Source of the DNA: Albidovulum sp.
Lineage (GTDB): Bacteria; Pseudomonadota; Alphaproteobacteria; Rhodobacterales; Rhodobacteraceae
Direction: 5' to 3'
Length of the DNA stretch: 64,000 bases
Assembly (NCBI GenBank): GCA_020637635.1
Contig: JACKKB010000002.1
Coordinates: 399,001 to 463,000, forward strand
Part shown: positions 1 through 7,314 of the stretch, piece after piece
Layout of the letters: each line of letters starts with the position of its first letter
How positions within the stretch are numbered: position 1 is the stretch's first letter
The notes under the pieces: model-generated
Database searches by the model: none
Told to the model about the DNA's origin: nothing
What the model saw: only the letters and a program-made list of their open reading frames with translations
Program-made: the position numbers and the translations under genes

Positions 1-2
1 TC

Positions 3-479
3 AGCCCCGACGAGGCCGCGAGCCTCGACAAGGCGGTCGGGATCTATCTTCGTGCCGTCGGCCGGGGCGATGCTGAGGGGATCGTCGCGGCGCTGCCGCC
101 GCGCATGCTGAACGTTTTCGCCGGGGCGACCGGCGTCGAGGTGAACAAGCTTAAGGACACGCTCGTCGAACAGACCGCGTCGCTGGCCGGGGAAACGACG
201 TTTTCTGACCTGGCGGCAAAGGAAACCGGTCGCGAGGCCGATGACGCGACGCTTCCCGACGGCGCCACGGTGACCTGGGTGGTCGTGCCCACATCCTTCA
301 TCACCGAGACGGGCGGCAAGAAGGCACGCAACAACCAATCGCTGCTCGGACTTCGCGAAGACGACAAGTGGTATTTCCTGCGCATCGACGGGCCGGAGCG
401 GCAACAGATGGCGACGATCGCCTATCCGTTCCTGAAGGATGTCAGCATTCCAGGTGCGGTGGTCACTCCGATCGAGTGA
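3..479 (+). CDS. Hypothetical protein, C-terminal part only
   Basis: The reading frame is open from the left edge of the window to a TGA at 477-479, so the start lies outside. The visible 158 residues begin SPDEAASLDKAVGIYLRAVG and end in PIE. The first third is helical and rich in Ala and charged residues. The rest alternates polar and hydrophobic residues (TWVVVPTSFI, KWYFLRIDG), as in a small beta-rich fold. The pattern recalls NTF2-like or secreted lipoprotein domains, but I do not recognise the family. No catalytic motif or membrane segment is visible. It converges on the response regulator gene, with a hairpin between them. Third positions are strongly G/C, so the frame is real. Confidence 0.7.
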   Translation, partial: SPDEAASLDKAVGIYLRAVGRGDAEGIVAALPPRMLNVFAGATGVEVNKLKDTLVEQTASLAGETTFSDLAAKETGREADDATLPDGATVTWVVVPTSFITETGGKKARNNQSLLGLREDDKWYFLRIDGPERQQMATIAYPFLKDVSIPGAVVTPIE

Positions 480-485
480 GCAGCC

Positions 486-512
486 AAAAAAAGGCCGGGC
501 GTGAGCCCGGCC
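486..512 (-). terminator. Rho-independent terminator of the response regulator gene
   Basis: A perfect 8-bp stem, GGCCGGGC (493-500) and GCCCGGCC (505-512), encloses the loop GTGA. Seven A residues at 486-492 become a U tract when read on the minus strand. The + strand side has no T run, so it serves the leftward response regulator gene that stops at 570. Confidence 0.85.
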
Positions 513-569
513 AGTCCAACAGGGAGGTTGCTGCGCCATGACCCCGACGCGGCAAGGGGATTCGTTACG

Positions 570-1256
570 TCACGCAACCAGACGATAGCCGCCAGATTCG
601 GTCACAAGAAGGCGCGCATTTGACGGATCCGGTTCGATTTTCTGGCGAAGTCGGTAGATGTGGGTCTCAAGCGTGTGGGTGGTCACGCCCGCGTTGTAGC
701 CCCAGACCTCGTGCAGAAGCACATCGCGCGCGACGACACCCTCGGTCGCTCGGTAGAGGAACTTCAGGATATTGGTTTCCTTCTCCGTCAGCCGGATCTT
801 GCGATCGCGTTCGTCGATCAGCATCTTCATCGCCGGCTTGAACGTGTAGGGCCCAAGTTGGAAGATCGCGTCCTCGGACTGTTCATGGGTTCGAAGCTGC
901 GCCCGGATTCGGGCCAGAAGGACCGGGAACTTGAACGGTTTGGTCACGTAGTCGTTGGCGCCGGCATCCAGCCCGAGGATCGTGTCGGCGTCGCCGTCAT
1001 GACCGGTCAGCATCAGCACCGGGCACTTGACCCCGTGCTTGCGCATCTTGCGGCAGAGCTCGCGGCCGTCGGTATCCGGCAGGCCAACGTCGAGGATGAC
1101 GAGATCGAAGAGCCCCGATTTCACCTTTTCGACCCCTTCGGCCCCGGACCCCGCCTCGAACACATCGAAATCGTCGGTCGACACCAGCTGCTCGGCCAGC
1201 GCCTCGCGCAGGTCGTCGTCATCGTCGACGAGCAGGATCTTCTTGAGATTGGCCAT
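570..1256 (-). CDS. OmpR/PhoB-family two-component response regulator
   Basis: The 228-residue protein has an N-terminal receiver domain (about 1-120) and a C-terminal winged-helix DNA-binding domain (about 130-228). The receiver shows the acidic cluster DDDDD at 11-15, the phospho-acceptor Asp at about 56 (DLVILDVGLPD), Thr at about 84 and Lys at about 106 (VTKPF). The effector domain has the OmpR pattern LTEKETNILKFLYR and ends ESGGYRLVA. I chose the ATG at 1254-1256 because AAGGAGGAGG lies just upstream on the minus strand; the frame also extends to 1313. No histidine kinase is adjacent, so the partner is unknown. It is transcribed alone and ends at a strong hairpin. The regulated genes cannot be inferred here. 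Confidence 0.92.
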   Translation of the reverse strand: MANLKKILLVDDDDDLREALAEQLVSTDDFDVFEAGSGAEGVEKVKSGLFDLVILDVGLPDTDGRELCRKMRKHGVKCPVLMLTGHDGDADTILGLDAGANDYVTKPFKFPVLLARIRAQLRTHEQSEDAIFQLGPYTFKPAMKMLIDERDRKIRLTEKETNILKFLYRATEGVVARDVLLHEVWGYNAGVTTHTLETHIYRLRQKIEPDPSNARLLVTESGGYRLVA

Positions 1257-1419
1257 CACGCTGCCCTCCTCCTTGGTTGACACTGACATGCGCCGCGATC
1301 CCGGGCTCGGCAAGAGATGCTACGAAACGCTCACGCGCTCGTGTCGCCTTGGTGGCAAATGTTTCAATTTCGCGCGCGGGCCTCTATCTAGGGCGTGACC
1401 GAAGCGGATCAGGACGACG

Positions 1420-2514
1420 ATGCCACTGGGCCCGGACATGCTGGAACGTCTGAACCGGGCCCGCGCCGACCTGCGCGCGGGCGTGCCGGTCGTGCTTGTC
1501 TGCGGCGGGCGCGCGGCGATCGCCGCGGCGGCTGAAACGCTCGATGCGGAACGTCTCGCGGCGATGCGCGCGCTCGGGCAGCCGGCGCTCGCGATCACCG
1601 AGCATCGGGCGCGCACGCTCAAGGCGCGCGCCTATGACGGGGATCTCGCGCGGCTCGAGCTGCCGGCCGGGGCGCCGCTTGACTGGATCCGGTCGGTGGC
1701 CGACCCCGCAAGCGATCTCGAGATGCCCATGAAGGGCCCCTTCACGAGCCTGCGCGACAGTGTGGCCGACGCTGCGCTGGCACGGGCGGCGATCGCGCTT
1801 TCCAAGTCGGCTCGGCTTCTGCCGGCAACCCTCGTTGTGCCCCTGGGCGACGACACTTCGCTGATCGCGGACGAGGCGCTGACCGTGCTCGACTGGCCGC
1901 AGGCGGAGGCCGCGCTCGCCACGGCGCCGCTTCTGCATCCGGTCGTGGCCGCACGGGTGCCGATGGCCGCCGCCGGCACCGGGCGGCTCCATGTCTTCCG
2001 GCCGGAGGACGGCGGCGAGGAGCATTATGCGATCGAGGTCGGCACGCCAGCTCGCGATGCACCCGTTCTGGCCCGGTTGCACAGCGCCTGTTTCACCGGC
2101 GACGTGCTCGGCAGCCTCAAATGCGACTGCGGGCCGCAACTGCATGCCGCCCTGGCACACATGGGTGCCGAGGGCGCCGGGGTGCTCCTCTATCTCAACC
2201 AGGAGGGGCGCGGCATCGGGCTTGCGAACAAGATGCGCGCCTATTCGCTGCAGGATCAGGGCTTCGACACGGTCGAAGCCAATCATCGGCTCGGCTTTCA
2301 GGACGACGAGCGCGATTTCCGGCTTGGGGTCTGGATCCTGAAGGCGCTCGGCTTCTCCTCGGTGCGGCTGATCACCAACAACCCCGCCAAGATCCGGATG
2401 ATGGAGGCGACGGGCATCGCGGTGACGGAGCGCGTGGCGCTGGAGGTCGGCCGGACGAAGGAGAATGCCGCCTATCTGGCTGCCAAGGCCGCGAAATCGG
2501 GCCATCTGCTCTGA
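1420..2514 (+). CDS. ribA: GTP cyclohydrolase II with N-terminal extension
   Basis: GTP cyclohydrolase II opens the imidazole ring of GTP, the first step of riboflavin synthesis. The C-terminal half (about 190-364) carries the diagnostic zinc site Cys224, Cys235 and Cys237 (HSACFTGDVLGSLKCDCG) and the nucleotide motif NQEGRGIGLANKMRAYSLQ. The first 190 or so residues are an extension where bifunctional RibBA proteins carry DHBP synthase. I see none of the expected acidic RibB metal motif (DxEDREnEgDL), so the extension is probably a degenerate or accessory domain. The start ATG at 1420 has only a weak AGGA upstream. It is a single gene, convergent with the yggS-like gene 21 bp away. Confidence 0.93.
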   Translation: MPLGPDMLERLNRARADLRAGVPVVLVCGGRAAIAAAAETLDAERLAAMRALGQPALAITEHRARTLKARAYDGDLARLELPAGAPLDWIRSVADPASDLEMPMKGPFTSLRDSVADAALARAAIALSKSARLLPATLVVPLGDDTSLIADEALTVLDWPQAEAALATAPLLHPVVAARVPMAAAGTGRLHVFRPEDGGEEHYAIEVGTPARDAPVLARLHSACFTGDVLGSLKCDCGPQLHAALAHMGAEGAGVLLYLNQEGRGIGLANKMRAYSLQDQGFDTVEANHRLGFQDDERDFRLGVWILKALGFSSVRLITNNPAKIRMMEATGIAVTERVALEVGRTKENAAYLAAKAAKSGHLL

Positions 2515-2535
2515 GCGTCGCGCCCCGGGCGGGCG

Positions 2536-3198
2536 TTAGCCCCGGCCGGCGTAATCGCGCGCGCCGAATATCGCCGAGCCGACGCGAACATGGGTCGCGC
2601 CATGCGCGATCGCGGTTTCGAAGTCCGCGCTCATCCCCATCGACAGGCCGGCAAGGCCGCTGCGTTCGGCAAGGGTCGCCAGAAGGGTGAAATGCGCGAC
2701 CGGGTCCGCGTCTTCGGGCGGGATGCACATGAGCCCGACCATTGGCAGGCCGAGCGCGCGGCAGGAGGCGACGAATCCCTCGGTCGCGTCCGGCAGGACA
2801 CCCGCCTTCTGCGGCTCGGCACCGGTGTTGACCTGCACGAAGAGCTCCGGGCAGGTGCCGCGCGCCTCGGCCAGACGGGCAAGCTTCTCGGCCAGCGAGG
2901 GCCGGTCGAGGGTGTGGATCGCATCGAATATCTCGACCGCGACCCTGGCCTTGTTGGTCTGCAGTGGGCCGATCATGTGAAGTTCGACCGCACCGAACCG
3001 GCTGGCAAGGTCGGGCCACTTGGCCGCCGCCTCCTGCACATAGTTCTCGCCGAAGGTGCGATAGCCCTCGGCCAGCACTGCCTCGACCCGGTCGAGCGGC
3101 TGCACCTTGGACACCGCGATCAGCTTGACGGCGCCTTCGGTGCGGCCGGCGGTGCGTTCGGCGGCGCGAACCCGCGCAAGGATGTCAGTCAGTGATAT
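2536..3198 (-). CDS. yggS: YggS/PROSC-family PLP-binding protein, non-canonical start
   Basis: This family binds pyridoxal 5'-phosphate in a single TIM barrel and helps control PLP homeostasis. The PLP-lysine motif LIAVSKVQP, then RTFGENYVQEAAAKW, HMIGPLQTNKA, LFVQVNTGAEPQKAG, LSMGMSADFETAI and the ending VRVGSAIFGAR are all present. From the ATA at 3196-3198 the product is 220 residues, the usual family length. No ATG, GTG or TTG lies in frame near there. The next upstream in-frame ATG would add about 25 residues from inside the neighbouring sulfotransferase. GGGAGG sits 6 bases before the ATA. The alternative CTG at 3190-3192 is also possible. The start overlaps the end of the upstream gene by 14 bases, suggesting coupled translation. 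Confidence 0.88.
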   Translation of the reverse strand: MSLTDILARVRAAERTAGRTEGAVKLIAVSKVQPLDRVEAVLAEGYRTFGENYVQEAAAKWPDLASRFGAVELHMIGPLQTNKARVAVEIFDAIHTLDRPSLAEKLARLAEARGTCPELFVQVNTGAEPQKAGVLPDATEGFVASCRALGLPMVGLMCIPPEDADPVAHFTLLATLAERSGLAGLSMGMSADFETAIAHGATHVRVGSAIFGARDYAGRG

Positions 3199-5353
3199 GG
3201 CCGGCCTCCCGCAGCAGTTCGAGCATCGGCGCGAGGTCCTTTTCATAGCGCTGCCAGGCCCTGACCGAACCCTTGGAGATCGGCTGGCGCACTTGGTAGA
3301 TCGACAGTGTCTGCACCTTGCGCTTGTTCTCGTGGAACGAAAGGCAGGCGTCCTCCCAGTCGAGCCCGCAGGCTGCGATGAGCCTGCGCGTCTCGGTCTC
3401 GGGATCGGCGACGAGATTCTCGTAGTGGACCTCGTAGAACCAGTCCGGCACCCGCTCGCGCCAGAAGTCCACCATCTCGACGAAGCTGCCATAGTAATGC
3501 GCGAGGTCGATCTGGTCGTAGGCGTAGGGATGGGTGCCTTCGGGAAACTTGTTCTTGTAGATCGACAGGAGCGTGTCGCGCGGATCGCGGCGGACAACGA
3601 TGAAACGCGCGTTCGGAAGCGCCAGCCGGATCAGGCCGATATAGAGATAGGTGCCGATCGCCTTGTCGGTGATCCGCGCCGCGCCGGGGAAGCGTTCGGC
3701 GATATAGGCCTGATAGTCGTGGCCGAGATGCGCGATATCGGCCGGCGCGATGCTGGCGAGCGTCGTCGGCTTGCCGCCGGGAAAGAGAAGATCGCGTGCG
3801 CCCACGCTGGCCTTGCTGAGCTCGCCCGCGCCCTCCACGGTCGAATGGCTGGAGATGATCTGCTCGACGAGCGTGGTGCCGGAGCGCGGCATGCCGGTGA
3901 CGAAGATCGGCGCGAAGTCGCTGGTGCCGGCGATCGTCGTGCCGTGGTAGTCGAAACCGTCGAAGGCCTCCTTGAGGCGGGCGATCTCGCGGTCGCGCTG
4001 GGCGCGGTGAAAGGGCAGCGTCTTGCGGACCAGGGCGTTGGCGTCGTCGAGGTAGCGGAAGACGCGGCCGTAGTCCTTCACATCCTCCAGCGCCTTGGAG
4101 ATCGCGAAGGCGAGGTTCATGCGCGAGGCATCGGTGAGCTGGGCGCCTTCGTACAGCTCCAGCATGGTGCCGAGAATCGGATCGTCGGGGCGCGTCGTGT
4201 GGGAGGCGAGCATCTGGCGGTAGGTCTCGCCGTTCAGCGGATCAAGCTCTGCGGTGCGGCGGAAGAGCGGTTCCGCCTCGTCGAACCGGCCGAGTGTCTG
4301 CAGGACCGAGGCCTTGCCACCAAGCGCCACGGGGTTGTCGGGCTGCTCCGCGAGCACGATCTCGAGATTGGCGAGCGCCTCCTCGTCCTTGCCGTTGCGC
4401 GACTGGGCCATGGCGAGCGCCGTGCGTGCCTCGAGCGGCATCCCGGTGCCGGTCAGTGCCGCGACACGCAGGAAGGCGGCCTCGGATTCGTCGTTCATGT
4501 TCAGCCGCGCATAGGCATTGCCGAGCGCAGTCAGCACCTTGGCCGAATTGGGCTCTTCGCGGTCGGCGCGCAGGAGAAGCGGCAGCGCGGCCGTGGCCTC
4601 GTTGGTGCGGGTCAGGGCCTCGGCGAGGCCGACGAGCGCCGGAACCCGGCCGGGGGCGAGGATCACCGCCCGGCGCAGCGCCGTCGCGGCATCGACGTTC
4701 TGGCCGTCCTGCAGCAGCATCCGGCCGAGGTTTTCGAAGGCCTCGGTGTATTTCGGATCGACCCGCGTGGACTTGATGTAGTTCGCGCGGGCCGCCACGG
4801 TCTTGCCCTGAGCGGCCTGGGCACTGGCGAGGATGTTCAGGGCGAAGGCGGAGTTTTCGAAACGTTTCAGGACGGCGGTCGCCTGGGCTTCGGCAGCAGG
4901 AAAGTTGCCGGCTGAGATCAGCCCGACAAGGGCCTTCATGTCACGGGGCGAAAGCCCGCCTCCCTGCGGGCGCGAGCCCTTGCGCAGCGCCCCGAAACGG
5001 TCCTGCAGCGCGATGCGTTCGTTCACCGCAATGCGCGCCCTGGCGAGCCGGGCGACGAAATCCGCCTCCTGCGCCGCATCGCCGCCGAGCGCGATCGCCT
5101 CGGCCAGGGCCTGCCAGATTGCCGGCTGTTCGGGCCGCACCTCGGTCGCGCGGACAAGCCCCTCGATGGCGCGCGAGGCCCGGTCGCCCGCGATCAGGAT
5201 TCGCCCGAGGTGAAAGAGCGCTTCGGCATGATCGGGGGCGGCGGAAATCACCTGGCGGAAGTGCCGGACCGCCTCGGTGAAGCGACGTTCGGACATCGCC
5301 TGCATACCCTGATCGAAGGTGGATTTGATCTGGGAAGCGCTGAGAAGAAGCAT
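3185..5353 (-). CDS. TPR-repeat sulfotransferase family protein
   Basis: The 722-residue protein has two parts. Residues of about 10-430 are tandem tetratricopeptide repeats (helix pairs such as AEALFHLGRILIAGDRASRAIEGL and ARANYIKSTRVDPKYTEAFENLGRML), a protein-protein interaction scaffold. The C-terminal 270 residues are a PAPS-dependent sulfotransferase domain, with the 5'-phosphosulfate loop FVTGMPRSGTTLVEQIISSH and the 3'-phosphate element RFIVVRRDPRDTLLSIYKNKF. It probably transfers sulfate to a sugar, peptide or lipid; the acceptor is unknown. The ATG at 5351-5353 gives MLLLSASQIKSTFDQG. No signal peptide is seen, so it is probably cytoplasmic. Its last bases overlap the yggS-like gene. 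Confidence 0.88.
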   Translation of the reverse strand: MLLLSASQIKSTFDQGMQAMSERRFTEAVRHFRQVISAAPDHAEALFHLGRILIAGDRASRAIEGLVRATEVRPEQPAIWQALAEAIALGGDAAQEADFVARLARARIAVNERIALQDRFGALRKGSRPQGGGLSPRDMKALVGLISAGNFPAAEAQATAVLKRFENSAFALNILASAQAAQGKTVAARANYIKSTRVDPKYTEAFENLGRMLLQDGQNVDAATALRRAVILAPGRVPALVGLAEALTRTNEATAALPLLLRADREEPNSAKVLTALGNAYARLNMNDESEAAFLRVAALTGTGMPLEARTALAMAQSRNGKDEEALANLEIVLAEQPDNPVALGGKASVLQTLGRFDEAEPLFRRTAELDPLNGETYRQMLASHTTRPDDPILGTMLELYEGAQLTDASRMNLAFAISKALEDVKDYGRVFRYLDDANALVRKTLPFHRAQRDREIARLKEAFDGFDYHGTTIAGTSDFAPIFVTGMPRSGTTLVEQIISSHSTVEGAGELSKASVGARDLLFPGGKPTTLASIAPADIAHLGHDYQAYIAERFPGAARITDKAIGTYLYIGLIRLALPNARFIVVRRDPRDTLLSIYKNKFPEGTHPYAYDQIDLAHYYGSFVEMVDFWRERVPDWFYEVHYENLVADPETETRRLIAACGLDWEDACLSFHENKRKVQTLSIYQVRQPISKGSVRAWQRYEKDLAPMLELLREAGHITD

Positions 5354-5440
5354 GACCGGCTCGACTTTGTCTGATTTTGCCGGACCGTATCGGACGGCGC
5401 AGGCGATGTCGAGTTGGGGGCGGCCGGCGCGGACCGCACA

Positions 5441-5471
5441 AAAGAAAAGAGCGGGCAAATGCCCGCTCTTT
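5441..5471 (-). terminator. Rho-independent terminator of the porin gene
   Basis: A perfect 11-bp stem, AAAGAGCGGGC (5446-5456) and GCCCGCTCTTT (5461-5471), encloses a 4-base loop. A-rich sequence to its left reads as a U-rich tail on the minus strand. It lies 25 bases after the porin stop codon at 5496. Confidence 0.9.
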
Positions 5472-5495
5472 CCGAAGGTCTTCCGATCGCTCGGA

Positions 5496-6398
5496 TTAGA
5501 ACGACAGGCCGAGACCGGCCGAGAAGGTGTCGTCGCCCAGGCCGTTGCCCGAGGGAGCGTTGCCCGAGCCGTAGCCCAGCATCGCAACCGCGCCACCGCC
5601 GAGGTCGTAGTTCACGACGAGGCCCCAGCCGTTGTTGCCCGAGTCGTACTCGCCGTAGTTGACCTGAGCCATGAGGGCGCCGGTCGTGTAGCCGAGGCCG
5701 AGGCCCCACCAGGTGTCGACGTCGAGGTCGGCGTAGCCGGCCTTGATCGAGATGCCGTTCGACATGTCGGCGCCAGCCGACACACCGATGACGTCCGTGG
5801 TGCCGTCCGACTGGTAGCCGAGGCCGGCGTTCACGGCGGTGCCGGAGAAGTCGCCGTTCCACTTCACACCGATGCCGAGGACCGGATCACCAACGCCGGT
5901 GTCGTCCATCTCGGCCGAGACAGCGGCCGCGAAGTCACCGAACGAGTACTCGTAACGCATGACCTGGCCGTCGTAGGTGCCGTCGAGGCCCGTGAACCAG
6001 TAGGCGCCGGCGTGGGTCGAATGGTCGTCCGTGAGCGAGGTGCCCATGTAGACTTCGGCGAGGGCCCAGTCGAAGGCGCCGTCGGTGTCACCCAGGGTGA
6101 CCTTGCCGAACGAACCCGAAACCCAGACCGACGACTTGTTCACGGTGCCCGAGCCGCCGACTTCGGCCGAAGCGTTCACTTCGTCGAGGTCGATGGTGGC
6201 GCCGAAGGACAGGCCGTTGTCCGACTCGCCCGAGAGGTTGAAGGTCACGTCGATGTCGTTGTGGAACTGCAGATCGGACATGCCGACAGCGTTGCCGCCC
6301 TTAACGCCGATCTCAGCGTAACCGGAGAGCTTAACTTCCGCAGCAGCAGCACCAGCGAAGCCGATGAGAGCCGTGGAAGCGAGGAGAAGCTTTTTCAT
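5496..6398 (-). CDS. Outer-membrane porin, Rhodobacter type
   Basis: A general diffusion porin for the outer membrane, 300 residues. It begins with a textbook signal peptide (MKKLLLASTALIGFAGAAAA, cleavage before EVKLSGYAEIG). The body alternates aromatic and polar residues in amphipathic beta strands and ends with the C-terminal Phe that the BAM machinery recognises (SAGLGLSF). Acidic loops, with many Asp residues, suggest a cation-preferring constriction. The start has GAGGGAAT about 9 bases upstream. It is monocistronic, with a strong terminator. Codon choice is more uniform than in neighbouring genes, as expected for a highly expressed protein. Both the 5' leader and the upstream region contain inverted repeats. 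Confidence 0.93.
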   Translation of the reverse strand: MKKLLLASTALIGFAGAAAAEVKLSGYAEIGVKGGNAVGMSDLQFHNDIDVTFNLSGESDNGLSFGATIDLDEVNASAEVGGSGTVNKSSVWVSGSFGKVTLGDTDGAFDWALAEVYMGTSLTDDHSTHAGAYWFTGLDGTYDGQVMRYEYSFGDFAAAVSAEMDDTGVGDPVLGIGVKWNGDFSGTAVNAGLGYQSDGTTDVIGVSAGADMSNGISIKAGYADLDVDTWWGLGLGYTTGALMAQVNYGEYDSGNNGWGLVVNYDLGGGAVAMLGYGSGNAPSGNGLGDDTFSAGLGLSF

Positions 6399-6500
6399 TT
6401 CGTATTCCCTCGTTGATCAAAGGTAGGCCCAACTCAGGGGAATCCGAATTGGGTATGCGTCTATTTCCGCGCTTGGGCCGGACATTGCAACGGAAAGGAC

Positions 6501-6559
6501 CGCCGCCGCGGGAAGACGTGGTTCGATGGTGCGTTCTTGCCACAGTGCCCGCGGCGGCG
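6501..6559. repeat. 12-bp inverted repeat in the porin/lipoprotein divergent region
   Basis: CGCCGCCGCGGG at 6501-6512 is exactly complementary to CCCGCGGCGGCG at 6548-6559, with a 35-base spacer. It lies about 100 bases upstream of the porin start and the same distance before the lipoprotein start. It could be an RNA hairpin in a leader or a dyad operator. The 255 bases between the two genes hold no gene that I can see. Confidence 0.5.
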
Positions 6560-6596
6560 CCCCGGAAACGGCACGGAATCGCCGCCCCGAAAAACC

Positions 6597-6625
6597 TTGT
6601 TCGCTCTGGTCTGCTCGGCTAGACA
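6597..6625 (+). promoter_or_regulatory. Candidate sigma-70-type promoter for the DUF3576 lipoprotein
   Basis: TTGTTC at 6597-6602 and TAGACA at 6620-6625 are separated by 17 bases and lie 29 bases before the start codon of the lipoprotein gene. The match is partial and is based only on spacing and position. Confidence 0.35.
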
Positions 6626-6653
6626 GCGTGAAGGCAGATACGGGGCGGAGCTC

Positions 6654-7199
6654 ATGCACATCCGGACTCTCTTGCGCGGGGCGATTCTCGTGGGGCTGGT
6701 TTCGACCGTCGCCGCCTGTGGGGGAATCGCTTCCGGCGACAGCGGGCTCTTCGGCCGCAAGCGGGCGCCCGCGACGGATGCCGCGACGATCAGCAAGCGC
6801 GAGGCGGCGCTCGACCAGCGCGCCAAGCTTTCCGCATCGACTCCGGTCAGGAAGCGCAGCACGATCTGGGATCTCTTCCGCAGGAACGAGAACCCGAACA
6901 ACACGGTCGCGGTGAACAAGTATCTCTGGCAGGCCTCGCAAGACGTGCTGAACTTCCTGCCGGTGCAGTCGGTCGATCCCTTCTCGGGCGTGATCGTCAC
7001 CGGCTACGGCACCCCGCCGGGCGGCGGGCGCGCCTATCGCGCGACAATCTACGTGACCGACGCCGCACTCGACGCGCGCTCGCTGAAGGTCGCGCTCGCG
7101 ACTCAGGGAGGACCCGTCGACGCCGCGACCCAGCGCGCGGTCGAGGACGCGATCCTGACACGGGCGCGCCAGCTCAGGATCCAGGACGGCAAGCTCTGA
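6654..7199 (+). CDS. DUF3576 family outer-membrane-type lipoprotein
   Basis: The 181-residue protein starts MHIRTLLRGAILVGLVSTVA and has a lipobox ending at Cys22 (TVAAC), so it should be lipidated and anchored in the envelope. The mature part matches the conserved alphaproteobacterial DUF3576 pattern: VNKYLWQASQDVLNFLPVQS followed by the SGVIVTGYGTPP strand, and a C-terminal helix ending ILTRARQLRIQ. The function of the family is unknown. It lies directly upstream of leuS and lptE, and this placement near lptE suggests an envelope role. The ATG at 6654 was chosen because it opens the signal peptide; the longer frame back to 6537 adds a non-coding-looking leader. Confidence 0.88.
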   Translation: MHIRTLLRGAILVGLVSTVAACGGIASGDSGLFGRKRAPATDAATISKREAALDQRAKLSASTPVRKRSTIWDLFRRNENPNNTVAVNKYLWQASQDVLNFLPVQSVDPFSGVIVTGYGTPPGGGRAYRATIYVTDAALDARSLKVALATQGGPVDAATQRAVEDAILTRARQLRIQDGKL

Positions 7200-7314
7200 C
7201 CGGCGCGCGCTGGCGCGGAACGGCGCGGGCGCGGGGTGCGAAGCGCCGCGGCGGGCTCTGGACCTTGTCCACAGCGCTAGTATAACCGGCCGGACCAAGC
7301 GCCGAGGATATGAC

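Noticed and set aside
3199..3597. N-terminal extension of the YggS-like frame up to the ATG at 3597
   Set aside because: The extra 133 residues are Ser/Arg-rich, lie inside the sulfotransferase catalytic domain in another frame, and are absent from the family.
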